DNA of 64,000 nt. Origin: Oegoconia quadripuncta. Taxonomy: Eukaryota; Arthropoda; Insecta; Lepidoptera; Autostichidae. The first letter of the stretch is position 1. Each line of letters starts with the position of its first letter. Made by a program: the position numbers and the translations under genes. The notes under the pieces were generated by a model. The model ran no database searches. It was not told the DNA's origin and saw only the letters and a program-made list of their open reading frames with translations. Of the stretch, positions 53,547 through 63,952 are shown in pieces. The stretch covers positions 34,999,242 through 35,063,241 of the forward strand of contig OX438743.1 of assembly GCA_949316235.1 (NCBI GenBank), written 5' to 3'.

Positions 53547-53745
53547 ATATCACGACCTTTATCCAAAATGGGGTGGTTACATACGCGTTTCGGTGTTCGA
53601 AAATATTAAACGTTTATTGCTTGAAACAACATCCACCTTTCACCTTTCACCATATACAGAAATGTGCCCATGACAGGGGGTGACCGTTACGCCGTTGAAA
53701 CGTACAAGTTTCGATGTATTTGATGTAAAGAAAGACGGGTCGAGT
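53547..53745 (-). repeat. Repeat family E copy
   Basis: ATCACGACCTTTATCCAAAA TGGGGTGG, TTGAAACAACATCCACCTTT, CATGACAGGGGGTGACC, ACGCCGTTGAAACGTACAAG. The 74-codon plus frame is a shadow. Confidence 0.75.
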
Positions 53746-53944
53746 TAATTATTTTTTGTCATTACCTTTCGAAAAGGGGCATTTGGTTCACCGATTATAG
53801 TGAAATTAAACGGCTCTGGCCACGTGGTCCGACTGCCTTTATCCTATCGATCCGCTCATTCTTTCACTGAGTGAGAGAATACATTTTGAATTTGCAACAA
53901 GCACGATTTTTTTTTAATTACGTTGGACAAAAGCCTAAATTTCA

Positions 53945-54640
53945 AAACCTATTGTATTCTTTATTGTATTCTTTATTGCACATAAAAAACATGTTGACAA
54001 TCAGTCGGAAATATTGTACAAAGGTGAGCTTATCTCTAATAGAGATCTCTTCCAGGCAACCTCAGTGGTGGTTAGAGCATTGTGTGGGACGGTGAAGAAA
54101 AAGTGCAGTTACGGAAGGACAAATATACTATACATATAGATATATAATATAATATGTTATTTACATACATACACTACTAGAATACAGAAATACACTTAGT
54201 TATAAAATTACACGTGATTATTAGTAAACTATATAATATAAATAAATAAATATCACATATATAAGTACATAATTATATAAATATATATCTTAAATCATGA
54301 TAGAATGATAGTGCTCTTTTAGCCTCTTCTTGAAAACTTGGACGGAGGGACTCTCTCGGATCTGTGCAGGAAGCTTGTTCCACAACTGTGCAGCTCGTAC
54401 TGTGTACGATTTAAAAAAGAAATTGGAATTTGACAAGGGATAGGTTAGGGTTTTAGTTAAGCAAGGATGTCTGGATCGGGAAGGAGGAGGTAACAGGGTG
54501 AAACGGGAGCGGAGGTACTCGGGAGCAACAGGATTACTAAGGATCTTGTAAAGAAGGGAGAGGATATGCACATTACGACGGAAACGGATTGGGAGCCACT
54601 TCAGTTGCTTGCGAAACTCAGACACGTGGTCATATTCATG
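53945..54640 (-). pseudogene. CR1-like LINE: C-terminal coding end plus complete 3' UTR
   Basis: Minus frame 54625-54290 stays open for 111 codons: LKWLPIRFRRNVHILSLLYK near residues 8-27, PEYLRSRF near 36-43, and SYTVRAAQLWNKLPAQIRES near 73-92, then FKKRLKEHY. This is the canonical C-terminus of CR1/Jockey-group polymerases. The 3' UTR runs on to about 53950 and ends in TGCAATAAAGAATACAATAA-type repeats. It carries GATCTCTTCCAGGCAACC-like text, seen in reverse, shared with the short copies at 0.25, 32.3, 39.7 and 55.6 kb. The element is 5'-truncated near 54640; the lack of stops suggests a fairly young insertion. Confidence 0.85.
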
Positions 54641-54654
54641 TCTTTATTAATATT

Positions 54655-54812
54655 TGTAGTAATATCTCACTGTTTTTACTGATTACTTGGAAGAACATAA
54701 TAATACAATTGGCGGAATCTCATTGGATGCGACTGGACCGTGAGATTTGGCCTAATGGAGAAGAGGTCTATATCCAGCAATGGGTGGATGTGGGTTGGAT
54801 TGATTGATTGAC
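54655..54812 (+). pseudogene. RTE LINE extreme C-terminus and tail
   Basis: Plus frame ESHWMRLDREIWPNGEEVYI followed by QQWVDVGW and a stop parallels the RTE C-terminal pattern (DR-LWR-LGEAYVQQW). The tail is GGATTGATTGATTGA, a short TTGA repeat. Only ~30 codons are recognisable. Confidence 0.7.
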
Positions 54813-55560
54813 AGATAATAAAATGTGATTATAATATAATAATATAGTAATTAATACTATTCATTTTCTCGCAGTAAATAATATAAGTTATGTACCCTAT
54901 AACTCGGCTAAAATAATTCGTCTCTGATTCTTGTAGGTATTCTTCACTCCGCTCAGGATTCTTCTAAAATCATTCGCTACTCTAGGAATTTAACTTAGTG
55001 TCTTCAACGAAATTCCCTTTTTACTCGTTGTGTAATTCTACTGTAGGTATTTAAAATATATGAGCTCTTACATTGGTGTACTCTTACAAACACCCATCAA
55101 CACTTTTATGTCCCCACTCTTACTATACCTAGAGTATAAGAAATACTCAGTATTGGGTAAAATGAAATTTAAGTTAATTACCGACTGCGAACTGTAAGCG
55201 CTCTCTTTTTCTAACTTGTTGCCTAAGTTACAATAACTTTATATACTATTGTTTCTACGAGGATCCAATTTTCGAAAATCTAAATAAAACACATCTCAAT
55301 CAATTGCACAGAACAAAATTACATTTATTCCCCAGTTAAATAAAGTTGTTAACAAAAGTACTCAGTATCCCAATTTGTAGAGAATTTATCTGTAAAGCTG
55401 GAACCTCAATAATGCAGTTATGCGCGGATAATTTTGAAATGGCGGACCAGTGAGTGAAGTGGCACTAAAAGTTTTTATTTATATTTGTCTGTTACTGTAA
55501 AAGCCGAAAGCGATAATGTAGGTATAAACTGGGTTAGTAAATGTTTTTCAGTTCTATCAG
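54813..55560. other. Unassigned AT-rich sequence
   Basis: No gene or repeat recognised. Confidence 0.4.
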
Positions 55561-55565
55561 TTTGT

Positions 55566-55647
55566 ATTACAATACAATACAATACAATACAATACAATAC
55601 AATACAATACAATACAATACAATACAATACAATACAATACAATACAA
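55566..55647. repeat. (AATAC)16 microsatellite
   Basis: An uninterrupted run of the pentamer, about 16 units, directly followed by AAATACTCTTTATTGCGC, the reversed LINE tail. The frame that translates through it is meaningless. Confidence 0.95.
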
Positions 55648-55740
55648 ATACTCTTTATTGCGCAAAAAAAAATTTAGAATATTTTTGATGATAACAATAG
55701 AACACAATTAGGCGGTCTTATCATTAGTATATTAGTATTA
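55642..55740 (-). mobile_element. CR1-like LINE 3' end attached to the microsatellite
   Basis: Minus strand ends GCGCAATAAAGAGTATTTGT then (ATTGT)n. A GGCGGTCTTATCATTAG block inward matches the 3' UTR of related copies. 5'-truncated to about 100 bp. Confidence 0.75.
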
Positions 55741-56272
55741 TTATATTAGTTTTATTACATTAAAAGAAAACCATTTAGCGAAAATTATATTGATGGCTAA
55801 TTCCACTTCATAAAGTATGACATAGATTTAACTAATATTGAATACGGGGTTAAAACCCCATGTGACCAATTTCCAGCATAAGTAACATCAAGGTAGTCTT
55901 GTGTCTATAAGTATTATGTAAGAGATAACTGGACAGGTAAAGGACATACCAGAAACCGCTGTCCTTTAGACTATTAACTATTTGGTTATGTAACCTGGAC
56001 TGAACAAGCCCAAGGGTCAGGGCTAACCGCTACCGCTTTGGGAGTTCACTTTGATCGGGTAGTCCCCAATTCTAGCATAAGAAAAAGACATGAAAGCCAT
56101 TGTCTCTCTATTTAGTAAATGGAAATGCGCACCTCGGTTCTACGTTTTCTTTATTTGTGTGTGTTCCCTCAAATTTTTTTTACCGAAACCAAAATGCGTA
56201 ATGTAGTTTTTATTCTTCCTACTTATTTATTACTTTATTACAGATAATCAACAATACAACTGGAATTTGATT
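55741..56272. other. Unassigned; moderately GC-rich centre
   Basis: CCAATTTCCAGCATAAG (55869 on) and CCCCAATTCTAGCATAAG (56065 on) are imperfect direct repeats ~195 bp apart, enclosing GGACAGGTAAAGGACATACC. No class can be assigned. Confidence 0.35.
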
Positions 56273-56382
56273 GGGATAAGATGGCCAGTCATTTCGTGGG
56301 AGCGTTTCCACCTTCGGCTTAATCTTCACTCAACGTGAGTTCTGATTGAGGTCAAGCGCTAACCAGATTTGCATAAAAAACA
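56273..56382 (+). mobile_element. SINE-3 3' fragment
   Basis: ATAAGATGGCCAGTC, TTTCCACCTTCGGCTTAATC TTCACTCAACGTGAG, TGATTGAGGTCAAGCGCTAA and a CATAAAAAACAC tail match the SINE-3 body end and tail. Confidence 0.7.
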
Positions 56383-57636
56383 CAATGTCTTTGTATCATT
56401 AAAATTGTTGCTGTTCTTAAGCTAAACTATAATAAGATTTTTGAAACTGTATTGTTCCATAAACGCAGCCCTAAACACACCATTACTTGTAGGAATAAAC
56501 AAGACAAGTTCATGAATTGATATAAAACGAACACCCTTTTAACTCGACTGCAGAGGACGGTTATTATCTGATCAGTAAGTTTAATATTTTTAAACAAAGA
56601 AAACTTTGATCACTCGTTTTACTAGCTATTAATTATTACCACTCTGATCACCGATTAAATTTCGTGTCGCAATCTTGTATTTTTCAAATCTTGGCAAGGT
56701 CGCACGGGTACAATTTTTAAGTTGTTCGCTTTTGAAAGCACATGCGAAATTTTTTTCTAAAGTTTTATTGAAATCACATCATTCACATTCTCGAGGAATT
56801 GGGTCGACCCATTCTCTTTGGAATACATTTTGGCAGGTTGTACGTTGTATGCCATTAGGTAATATAGGTTAATATATCCAGTTACATTTCGTTTTATCAT
56901 TAAAACTTGCCGCTTCATACCGAACGTCATAACGTTCATCTTCTTTTTTTCCCTACTATCTGGCTGGCCTTCATCAGCCTATTTGGGTGACATGTCTGCC
57001 AGTGTCGAGTCTAATAATAACTACCGTTATTTATATATTTTATAAGGTGTCAGTGCCTTACCGAAGATTTTGGTGGCTTCTTATGGGAACACGAAAGTTC
57101 AACCATACCCTTATATTTATACTTCCTTTGTACACAATTATTAACTTTTGCTGCATGTTATCCAGTCTTTATTGGAAAAAAGAAAGTATTTCTTTGGATT
57201 TGTGTTATAAAAATATTACCCACAACTATATACAATACTAAATCCAAAAATGTCTCCACACATGTTGGGTTGGAGCTACCAGGACGTTGGTATTACACAT
57301 CAAAACTCGAAATATAGAAATTACAAGAAATATAAATAAAAACGCAACTTCACTCCTGTAATACCGCGAAAAATCCTTTTTGACGTTTTAGTTCTTACAA
57401 AATATTTTGAAAGTACTGCATAGTATTTAACTTTTTGTTGAAATTGACAACACAGAATAGGAGTGATATAAAAATGCGGAAAACCGGAACCAATAGAAAA
57501 CAAATTCGTAAGTGGAATTGTTTCCGATAGTGATTTGGTGAAAGTTTGAAGTTGCATTGGTTCCGTGAAGTTTTAAATATAAAACGGAACGGAGTTCAAT
57601 ATATGTATACTTATTAACCAATGACAACCAAAAGAC
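56383..57636. other. Unassigned AT-rich sequence
   Basis: Several 60-84-codon frames on both strands at 56.7-57.6 kb have no recognised motif and no splice context. Nothing called. Confidence 0.45.
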
Positions 57637-57692
57637 ATTGGGGGAGGCCTTTGTCCAGCAGTGGACGTCTTTCGGCTGATATGATGCTGATG
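57637..57692 (+). mobile_element. RTE LINE terminal fragment
   Basis: GGGGGAGGCCTTTGTCCAGC AGTGGACGTCTTTCGGCTGA then TATGATGCTGATGAA is the last ~55 bp of an RTE element with its GATG-type tail. Extreme 5' truncation. Confidence 0.75.
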
Positions 57693-57784
57693 AACCAAAT
57701 CACAACTGACAATCTTAACATTCAAAAATGAACGGGTACACCCTGAGCGGCGGGAAAGTGAATTATATGTATATTTAAGAATGC

Positions 57785-58085
57785 TTTTTTTATGAACTTG
57801 ACGTCAATCACACCTGATGTTAAGTGAAGATGAGACCGAAGGTGGAAGCGTACTGACCCGGAAACCTCATCTTATTTGAGGGACTGGCTATCTTATTATG
57901 ACAACCGGAACACAACAATACTGTTAACATTGCTGTTTGGCGGCAGACTTTAGATAAGATGGTTGTAACTAGCCAGGTAGACATTTAAAATGCCCTACCA
58001 CCAACTAAACGTGTAACCCGCTGGAGTTCGAACCCGCGACCTCCGATTTGTAAACCCTATATTGTTTACATGAGCCACGGATGCG
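57785..58085 (-). mobile_element. tRNA-derived SINE (SINE-3), full length
   Basis: Minus strand head CGCATCCGTGGCTCATGTAA, B box GGTCGCGGGTTCGAACTCCA, body, and tail CTTCGGTCTCATCTTCACTT, CATCAGGTGTGATTGACGTC with an A run. Confidence 0.9.
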
Positions 58086-58580
58086 ATTAAAACGTTCATC
58101 TGTAATTTTCGCATTCAATAGCGAAAGACTTGAGTAGATACGCATATCAAACTGTGCCATTTCCTTCACTTAGTTTTATTTAAGATTCTTCCTCGAGATT
58201 CGCAAGTATTCAATTTGAAAAACTAACACAAGTGGGAGTTGCGCTTTATTCTATCTCAAACGAACGGCGCTCTCGGATATAACTTTGGAGTGTTTGATAA
58301 ACTTTAACTCTAGACTTGCCGAGGTTAAAAGCATCCTTTGATACAGTATTTCATGAACATAAAAGCAATTTTATGGAATTAATTTCTAATATTACCTTAA
58401 GAGATAGTGAACAGAATTACACAATATTCAACGAATAATGTTTGTTTACAAACTAAATGTACGATTGATATTGTTTATCTCATTTTTATTTTTGATTGTT
58501 TGTTTTAGAAAACCAAGAGCTGTTTTATACATAAAATATTTTGATGTTACTTTAACACAAGCCCATTTAATAACAGCTAC
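58086..58580. other. Unassigned AT-rich sequence
   Basis: Nothing recognised. Confidence 0.4.
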
Positions 58581-58630
58581 TTAAATTAAAACTTAGTATC
58601 GGTAACTACCTATACTAAGTTTTAATTTAA
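58581..58630. repeat. Perfect 19-bp palindrome with 12-base loop
   Basis: TTAAATTAAAACTTAGTAT (58581-58599) and its exact reverse complement (58612-58630) enclose CGGTAACTACCT. No larger element was found around it. Confidence 0.9.
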
Positions 58631-59010
58631 TTGTCACAAAGTCAGTTACATCCATATTATTTTCCGTTTTAAACAAAGACAAAATTATATTTCAATGACT
58701 AAACCAATTAAAAGAGGTAAAAAATTGGAAAATACAGTAATATAAAATATAAGGAAAAATACTTTTTTCAACAAAATCATAGTTTGTTCCTACATGGGCG
58801 ATATCAAAAAGGACAGATTTCTAATTAGTGAGATTCCTAAGGGGGATAACACTGAAATAAATGAAAAAGAACAACTCTTCTTCTATAAAAAAACTATCCT
58901 AGTAATACAATTCTCATAATTCTGTCGCCTGTAGGTACACTTTATTTCCAATGGGTTTTCAATAATTTGGAAGCGAATTTTCGAAAAAGTATTTGCATAT
59001 TTGTCCATGT
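58631..59010. other. Unassigned AT-rich sequence
   Basis: No feature. Confidence 0.4.
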
Positions 59011-59014
59011 GATA

Positions 59015-60190
59015 ATTTAATGTCACATAAGCAATTCGATTTTAATAAGGGTCGTTCAACAACCGACGCAGATGTTGAACTCTTACAGAATATGTTTTAG
59101 CTTGAGAAGATTCGCGGGATGAAAGTAACAGTATTCTATAATTTATTCAAGGCCTTTGATTGCGTTTATCATGACATAAGTAGACTCAGGAAATTACGTC
59201 ATTATGATGTAGCCGGCCGTACTCTCGCTCTGCTGAATTCTTATTTAAGGAACAGAGGTCAGAGGGTTGATAACAGTAGCAATATATTGTCAGGGTCCAC
59301 AGTCAATACGAGCGTCCCACAAGGCTCCATTCTCGGACCATTTTTCTTCATAAATGACTTGCCAAGCTTTGAAAAGGATAAACATAGTTTCTGCTATTTA
59401 TCAAATAGTAAAATGGTTTACGACAAATAACTTGTTACTTAATAAGAAAAAAGCTAAATGTGTTAAATAAAAATACAATGTCAGGGAAGTGCCTAGAAAG
59501 ATAATGATAAAAATTGACACTCTAGATAGATTCTACTGTATTTTTAGCCATTACTTTGTACACCAAATTGACAAGGGGTTTTCATTATCATAAATTGACC
59601 ATGAGGCTCAACTCTGCAGCATATGCAGTCAAAGAAAATATATGTAATAGACAAATATCAGACGTAAATGCTGCTACATTAGTATTATACTATTATTATT
59701 AGAAACCCATACTAATATAATTTAGTAATTTCCACAGTCTGATTTCTTACGGTATCCTGCTGTGGGGAAATCTCATGAATATAAATACAATTTGTTTTGC
59801 TGAAAAGAGCCGTACGTCCAAATTATCAATTAAGATAATTGCAGTGTCAATTAGATACAACTTTAAAAAGATATTCTAACCTTTTCGTCATAGTGCATTA
59901 ACAGAAATCATGAAATATATAAAAAAAACTTGCACCATTTAGGAAAACAAGTGATAAACATGTTGTCAATACAAGAAATAAAGATAAACTTCCAGGTCAC
60001 GTAAGTGGACTACTCAAAGTCAGTAGTTCATTCAGAGGGCTGGCTATGTATTTAAATTTTTTTCAATAAGGTTTCCGTTGAAATACAAAATCTTCCTTTC
60101 AATGAACTTAAAGATGTTATAAAATTGAAACTTTTAAGAAAGTATTTATTTCTATTGCTTAGTGATGACTATTGTTTTGTGTAAATTACT
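59015..60190 (+). pseudogene. Jockey/CR1-group LINE reverse transcriptase, decayed 3' half
   Basis: Reading starts near 59020 with SHKQFDFNKGRSTTDA (RT block 1), hits a stop at 59098, then a frame opens at 59119 for 103 codons: KAFDCVYHD (residues 11-19), SYLRNRGQRV (41-50), SVPQGSILGPFFFINDLP (65-82). The catalytic aspartate expected two positions before the KAFD-preceding residue reads N (residue 8) and the F/YADD box is absent, so it cannot be active. Later frames give WFTTNNLLLNKK (59414 on), NSAAYAVK (59612 on), SYGILLWGNLMNINTI (59745 on) and the NTRNKDKLPGHV end (59968 on). A sister copy of the last part is at 17.8 kb. Confidence 0.85.
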
Positions 60191-60302
60191 AAATTATTTA
60201 GCTATTCGTATTTTACTTTATTGTATTTTAATCCGTATCTATATACAGATCCGAAATTTCATATACATAACATCCCTGACAAAGACCTAGATTAGGTAAA
60301 TT

Positions 60303-61065
60303 CAGAGATGTACAAAATACCCTGTACAAAGTATCTGCAATACAAAATGCAAGATACTTTTAAATAAAGTATTTCAGATACCAGATACAAAATACTTTCG
60401 AGATAAGTATCTGAAATACTAAATACCAAATACGTATCTTCTAAATACTTCTTAAGATACAAATACTTTTGTAAGAAAACAAGATTTTATTTTAATGAAT
60501 TCTAAGTTTATTTTTCTTAATTGACATAACACGAGCATAACACGATAACATAACACACACGTTACATAACATAACACGATTTATTCGTAAATAACTTAAT
60601 GTTATTTACGTATGTAAATAACTTAACTTATTAACTTAACTTAATTAACTTAACTTAATGTAATGTAATATATACAAAAAGGCGGTCATCTTCTCAAATG
60701 AAATTACATTTCAGTTTTTTTTTTTTTAATTGTTTGGCTCGCACGACTTGTGCATTTGCCACATCTTGTATAGATACAGGCCAGTGCAGTGCAAAGAAAG
60801 AGTCGCCATCTACCAATGTGATGTTGGACTAATAATGACATGCTCAATTTTACGCATTTATTTTATATATTTCTACTAATATATTACTAAAAGTATTTTA
60901 TCAGAAAAAGTATTTATAAAATACTAAGATACCAAACAAAATATATTTAAATACAAGATACAAAATGATTTTTTTTAAAGTATTTTAGATACAAAATGAA
61001 AATACGTATCTTGCATCTTGTATCTGTATTTCAGATACTTGTATCTTAGATAAGTCACACCTCTG
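60303..61065. mobile_element. hAT-type MITE, 763 bp, with perfect target duplication
   Basis: Ends CAGAGATGT (60303) and ACACCTCTG (61057-61065) are inverted with one mismatch. GGTAAATT flanks both sides exactly (60295-60302 and 61066-61073), an 8-bp duplication as made by hAT transposases. Both arms are dense in GTATCT/AGATAC words (TATCTGAAATAC, ATACAAGATAC). The centre is non-coding with CATAACACG and TTAACTTAAC repeats. No transposase. Confidence 0.9.
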
Positions 61066-61073
61066 GGTAAATT

Positions 61074-62021
61074 TTATGTAACACCAGTGTAAGTGCAAAG
61101 GTATATGGAAATAGTGCTTGCCTTAGGATAAGCGTACGTCCTAGAGTAGATAAATATTTAATATTCACATTGTAAGGAAACTATGTTTATTGTTATTCGA
61201 TTGTTTGTATTAAAATATAATAATAAAGGGTATCCTTTTGTCCGGCAGTATTTCACGTTATCGAGATGTAAACATTACCCAAGAAAGTTACCACGATTTA
61301 CCTACTTACTTAACAATAATGTTTATCTGTTCAGTGTGTAAATAAAGCTCAGTCACTTAATCCCACAAAGCAAAGCGTTCTAAGTAATTGCAGTAATCAA
61401 CAGCACTTTGGGCCCCCATACGTCACGGGATAAAAGAGATTTAGTGCTTCACCGGACTGACAAAAGGTAACTACCGGTGTAGGGTGAGATACCTACATCA
61501 ATTATTTGTCTCAATTCTTCAAAGGTCAAGAGCTTTTGTATGTGTGTATCCAAGTTTCTCGTATATATTTTTTCAAGTTAGTAAACTTGCTTTTCCTAGA
61601 GTAAATACTTAAACTCGTGTAGCTGTTAGGTTGAGCCTGGAAATAATTTTAAGTTTAGTTCTACTACGATTGTTGAAAATACTCACCACTCAATACAGAT
61701 ACATTAAACATATTTACAAATTGAATAACCTAATAACATATTTTGTCAGGTTGGCTAGTCAAACGGTATTAATTTACGTTTCTACCTTTGACTGGGCATT
61801 TCCATTAGGATTAACCAAAAATACCTTTTCCAACCATAGGCGGATAAATAAAAATGTGCTTTGACAGGGGCTTTAATTAAGAGACCTGGCCTATCATCGG
61901 GATTGAATAACCAAATCAAGAAGTGATATTTATTTGGCCCTTTGCAATAACATTATAACTTAATTTTTACTCAACTGCGCCGGAAGGAGGGTAATGTTTT
62001 ATTAATTTAGTTCTCAGTTGC
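61074..62021. other. Unassigned sequence
   Basis: No gene; a GC-balanced patch at 61400-61500 (GGGCCCCCATACGTCACGGG) is unrecognised. The 77-codon frame at 61631 lacks motifs. Confidence 0.4.
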
Positions 62022-62140
62022 ATAGAATGATTGCCTTGTCTTAATCGCCAGGTTTGGCAAGAGGGTTGGTGATCGCAGATACTGAGGAAGCTGTGCCCCT
62101 ACACTGGGAATGTAAGGCTGTTGATGATGTATTGTTGATC
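62022..62140 (+). mobile_element. RTE-tailed short repeat
   Basis: ATAGAATGATTGCCTTGTCT, GATCGCAGATACTGAGGAAG, CTGTGCCCCTACACTGGGAA and GTAAGGCTGTTGATGATG end in an RTE-like GATGATG tail. Known to me as a dispersed lepidopteran sequence; single copy here. Confidence 0.5.
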
Positions 62141-62622
62141 GCAACAGAATTTTGAAGTCAACATTTTAGGTGCAGTAAAGTACAAGGCATTTGTTTGTTG
62201 ACAGTTTGAGTAACGAATTAACGAAAAAACAAAATGATTCGTTTTTTCCTTTTTTTAACGTCTAAAAGGGAATTTTCTGCATTCTCCATTCAAAAATATG
62301 GAATGGAAAATTCACTACTTTGCCCATTCCTGAACAAAATCCTGACTATAACACACGCAGGAACAGAAAGTACATTTTTGACGCAGAAAATTGAGAAATT
62401 ACTTGTGGCATGTGTAATTTTCTAAGGTTCGAGTTTAATTACCTACTTTAAACTGCCATTATCTAATTTGAAATGTCGACGATTACAGAAATTTATCGAT
62501 ACTGAAAGCTATATGTTCTACTTGTAGTAATTAGAAGAAAGTGGCTCTATTATGTGACTAATGTATGTATACCGAGCAAAGCCTTTAATCACACGAGCTT
62601 ACTCGATTAGTTTCTGTATAAA
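62141..62622. other. Unassigned sequence
   Basis: A 63-codon plus frame without motif; nothing else. Confidence 0.4.
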
Positions 62623-62771
62623 CTAGCATCTTCCCGCGGCTCTGGCGATATGGAATTATACTATACCAATAAACGCGTCGGAATTACTTATTTGTAATTA
62701 CAACATACGAAATTTCAAAACAAAATAATTGTGCCACAAACATCCAACGTTTTACATTTATAATGTTATAG
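62623..62771 (-). mobile_element. HelA, divergent and shortened
   Basis: CTAGCATCTTCCCGCGGCTC at one end and CATCCAACGTTTTACATTTA TAATGTTA at the other keep the family ends, but the centre is heavily diverged and shortened. Confidence 0.6.
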
Positions 62772-63480
62772 GAACTAGGAAACGCCGTGTTGAAAATTTA
62801 AATACATTAGTTTTTAATTAAAGTACATAACTACAACGAACAAGTTTTAATTTCAACTACTTATTTAAAAAACATGACTGTAATACGTTGCTGGGAATTC
62901 TAACATATTTTGAATTGTTATATTGAACTATGTCTAATTACTTAATCCTCTTATAGTCAGTAATATTTTAACACACCCTTAATTTCAAAAACAGACAGTT
63001 GGGTATACCTACCTAGTCTTATAGGTACAGCAGCTTTCTCATAATTGTAGAAACAAAGCATGTTGGAGACAGTTATTATGTTTATTAATATAGACTCCGA
63101 ACGTGCTTGATCACAATCTGATTATTTATTTGTCATGAAGTTATACCGCTATATAACATCATTATCAGCGGCCAACTCTCCGCTAGAGCGTGGGCCAATT
63201 AGGACAAATCCTCTCACGTCAAGACGTGAGCTTCAAGAACGCTTTCCATAATTTGCCTATCTTTAATAATAATAAAAAAAATATGCCCCATAAAATATCT
63301 GTTATATGAATTTGTTTACATAAAAATTGTGATGATAGAACAGATAATTTTCGATCCTCCAAAACAGAGTAGTTGCTACCTCTAAAGAATGAATAATAAA
63401 ATAAATATCTACCACCATTTTAAAATACCTACATAACGGACTATATGGGACTTCTGTTATATATCATCATATGTTGAGAA
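62772..63480. other. Unassigned AT-rich sequence
   Basis: At 63157-63250, CATCATTATCAGCGGCCAAC and CACGTCAAGACGTGAGCTTC hint at another decayed repeat with an RTE-like tail; not certain. Confidence 0.35.
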
Positions 63481-63703
63481 CCGATTGGTGTACTAGATAG
63501 TGGTGACCCTGTCAGCGAAATCAACGGTTGCGGGTTCGAATCCCGCGCAGGGTAAATGTTTGCAAGATGAATACGAACATTTTATTCCCCAGTCATGGCT
63601 GTTTATATAAATATTTATATGTTTATCCGTTATCTAGTTTCCATAGCACAAGCTTTGCTGAGTTTGGGACTAGATCATTGGTGTAAGTGTCCGCAAAATT
63701 AAG
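63481..63703 (+). mobile_element. tRNA-derived SINE (SINE-2), full length
   Basis: Head CCGATTGGTGTACTAGATAG (A box), GGTTGCGGGTTCGAATCCCG (perfect B box), CGCAGGGTAAATGTTTG, body with CCCAGTCATGGCTGTTTATA, GTTTCCATAGCACAAGCTTT and TTGGGACTAGATC, and the 3' mark CATTGGTGTAAGTGTCC. The best SINE-2 reference copy here. Confidence 0.9.
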
Positions 63704-63747
63704 AAAACCCCCGATAGATTATATTGTCATCCAAATATGCCAAACAA

Positions 63748-63946
63748 CTGCGTAAAAGCTAAATATCTTCGAAACATTTCATCAAACATGGCTTATACCC
63801 TGGCCCTTCATTTAGTATTTCATACAAAAAACCGCACTCAAATTTACTGAGATACATTCGGATAAAGACTGGACACCCACACCCATACACAACGCCGGCG
63901 CCGTTTTAACACATAACACTCGTCGTTTCTCGTCGGGGATTAAAAT
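63748..63946 (+). repeat. Repeat family H, most complete copy
   Basis: AAAAGCTAAATATCTTCGAA, ATCAAACATGGCTTATACCC, AAAAAACCGCACTCAAATTT, AAAGACTGGACACCCACACC, CACTCGTCGTTTCTCGTCGG. Both halves are adjacent, giving the reference for split copies such as 13.1 kb. Confidence 0.8.
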
Positions 63947-63952
63947 TGGATA

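Noticed and set aside
59119..59430. Functional reverse transcriptase
   Set aside because: A catalytic aspartate position reads N, the F/YADD box is missing and stops and frameshifts lie on both sides.
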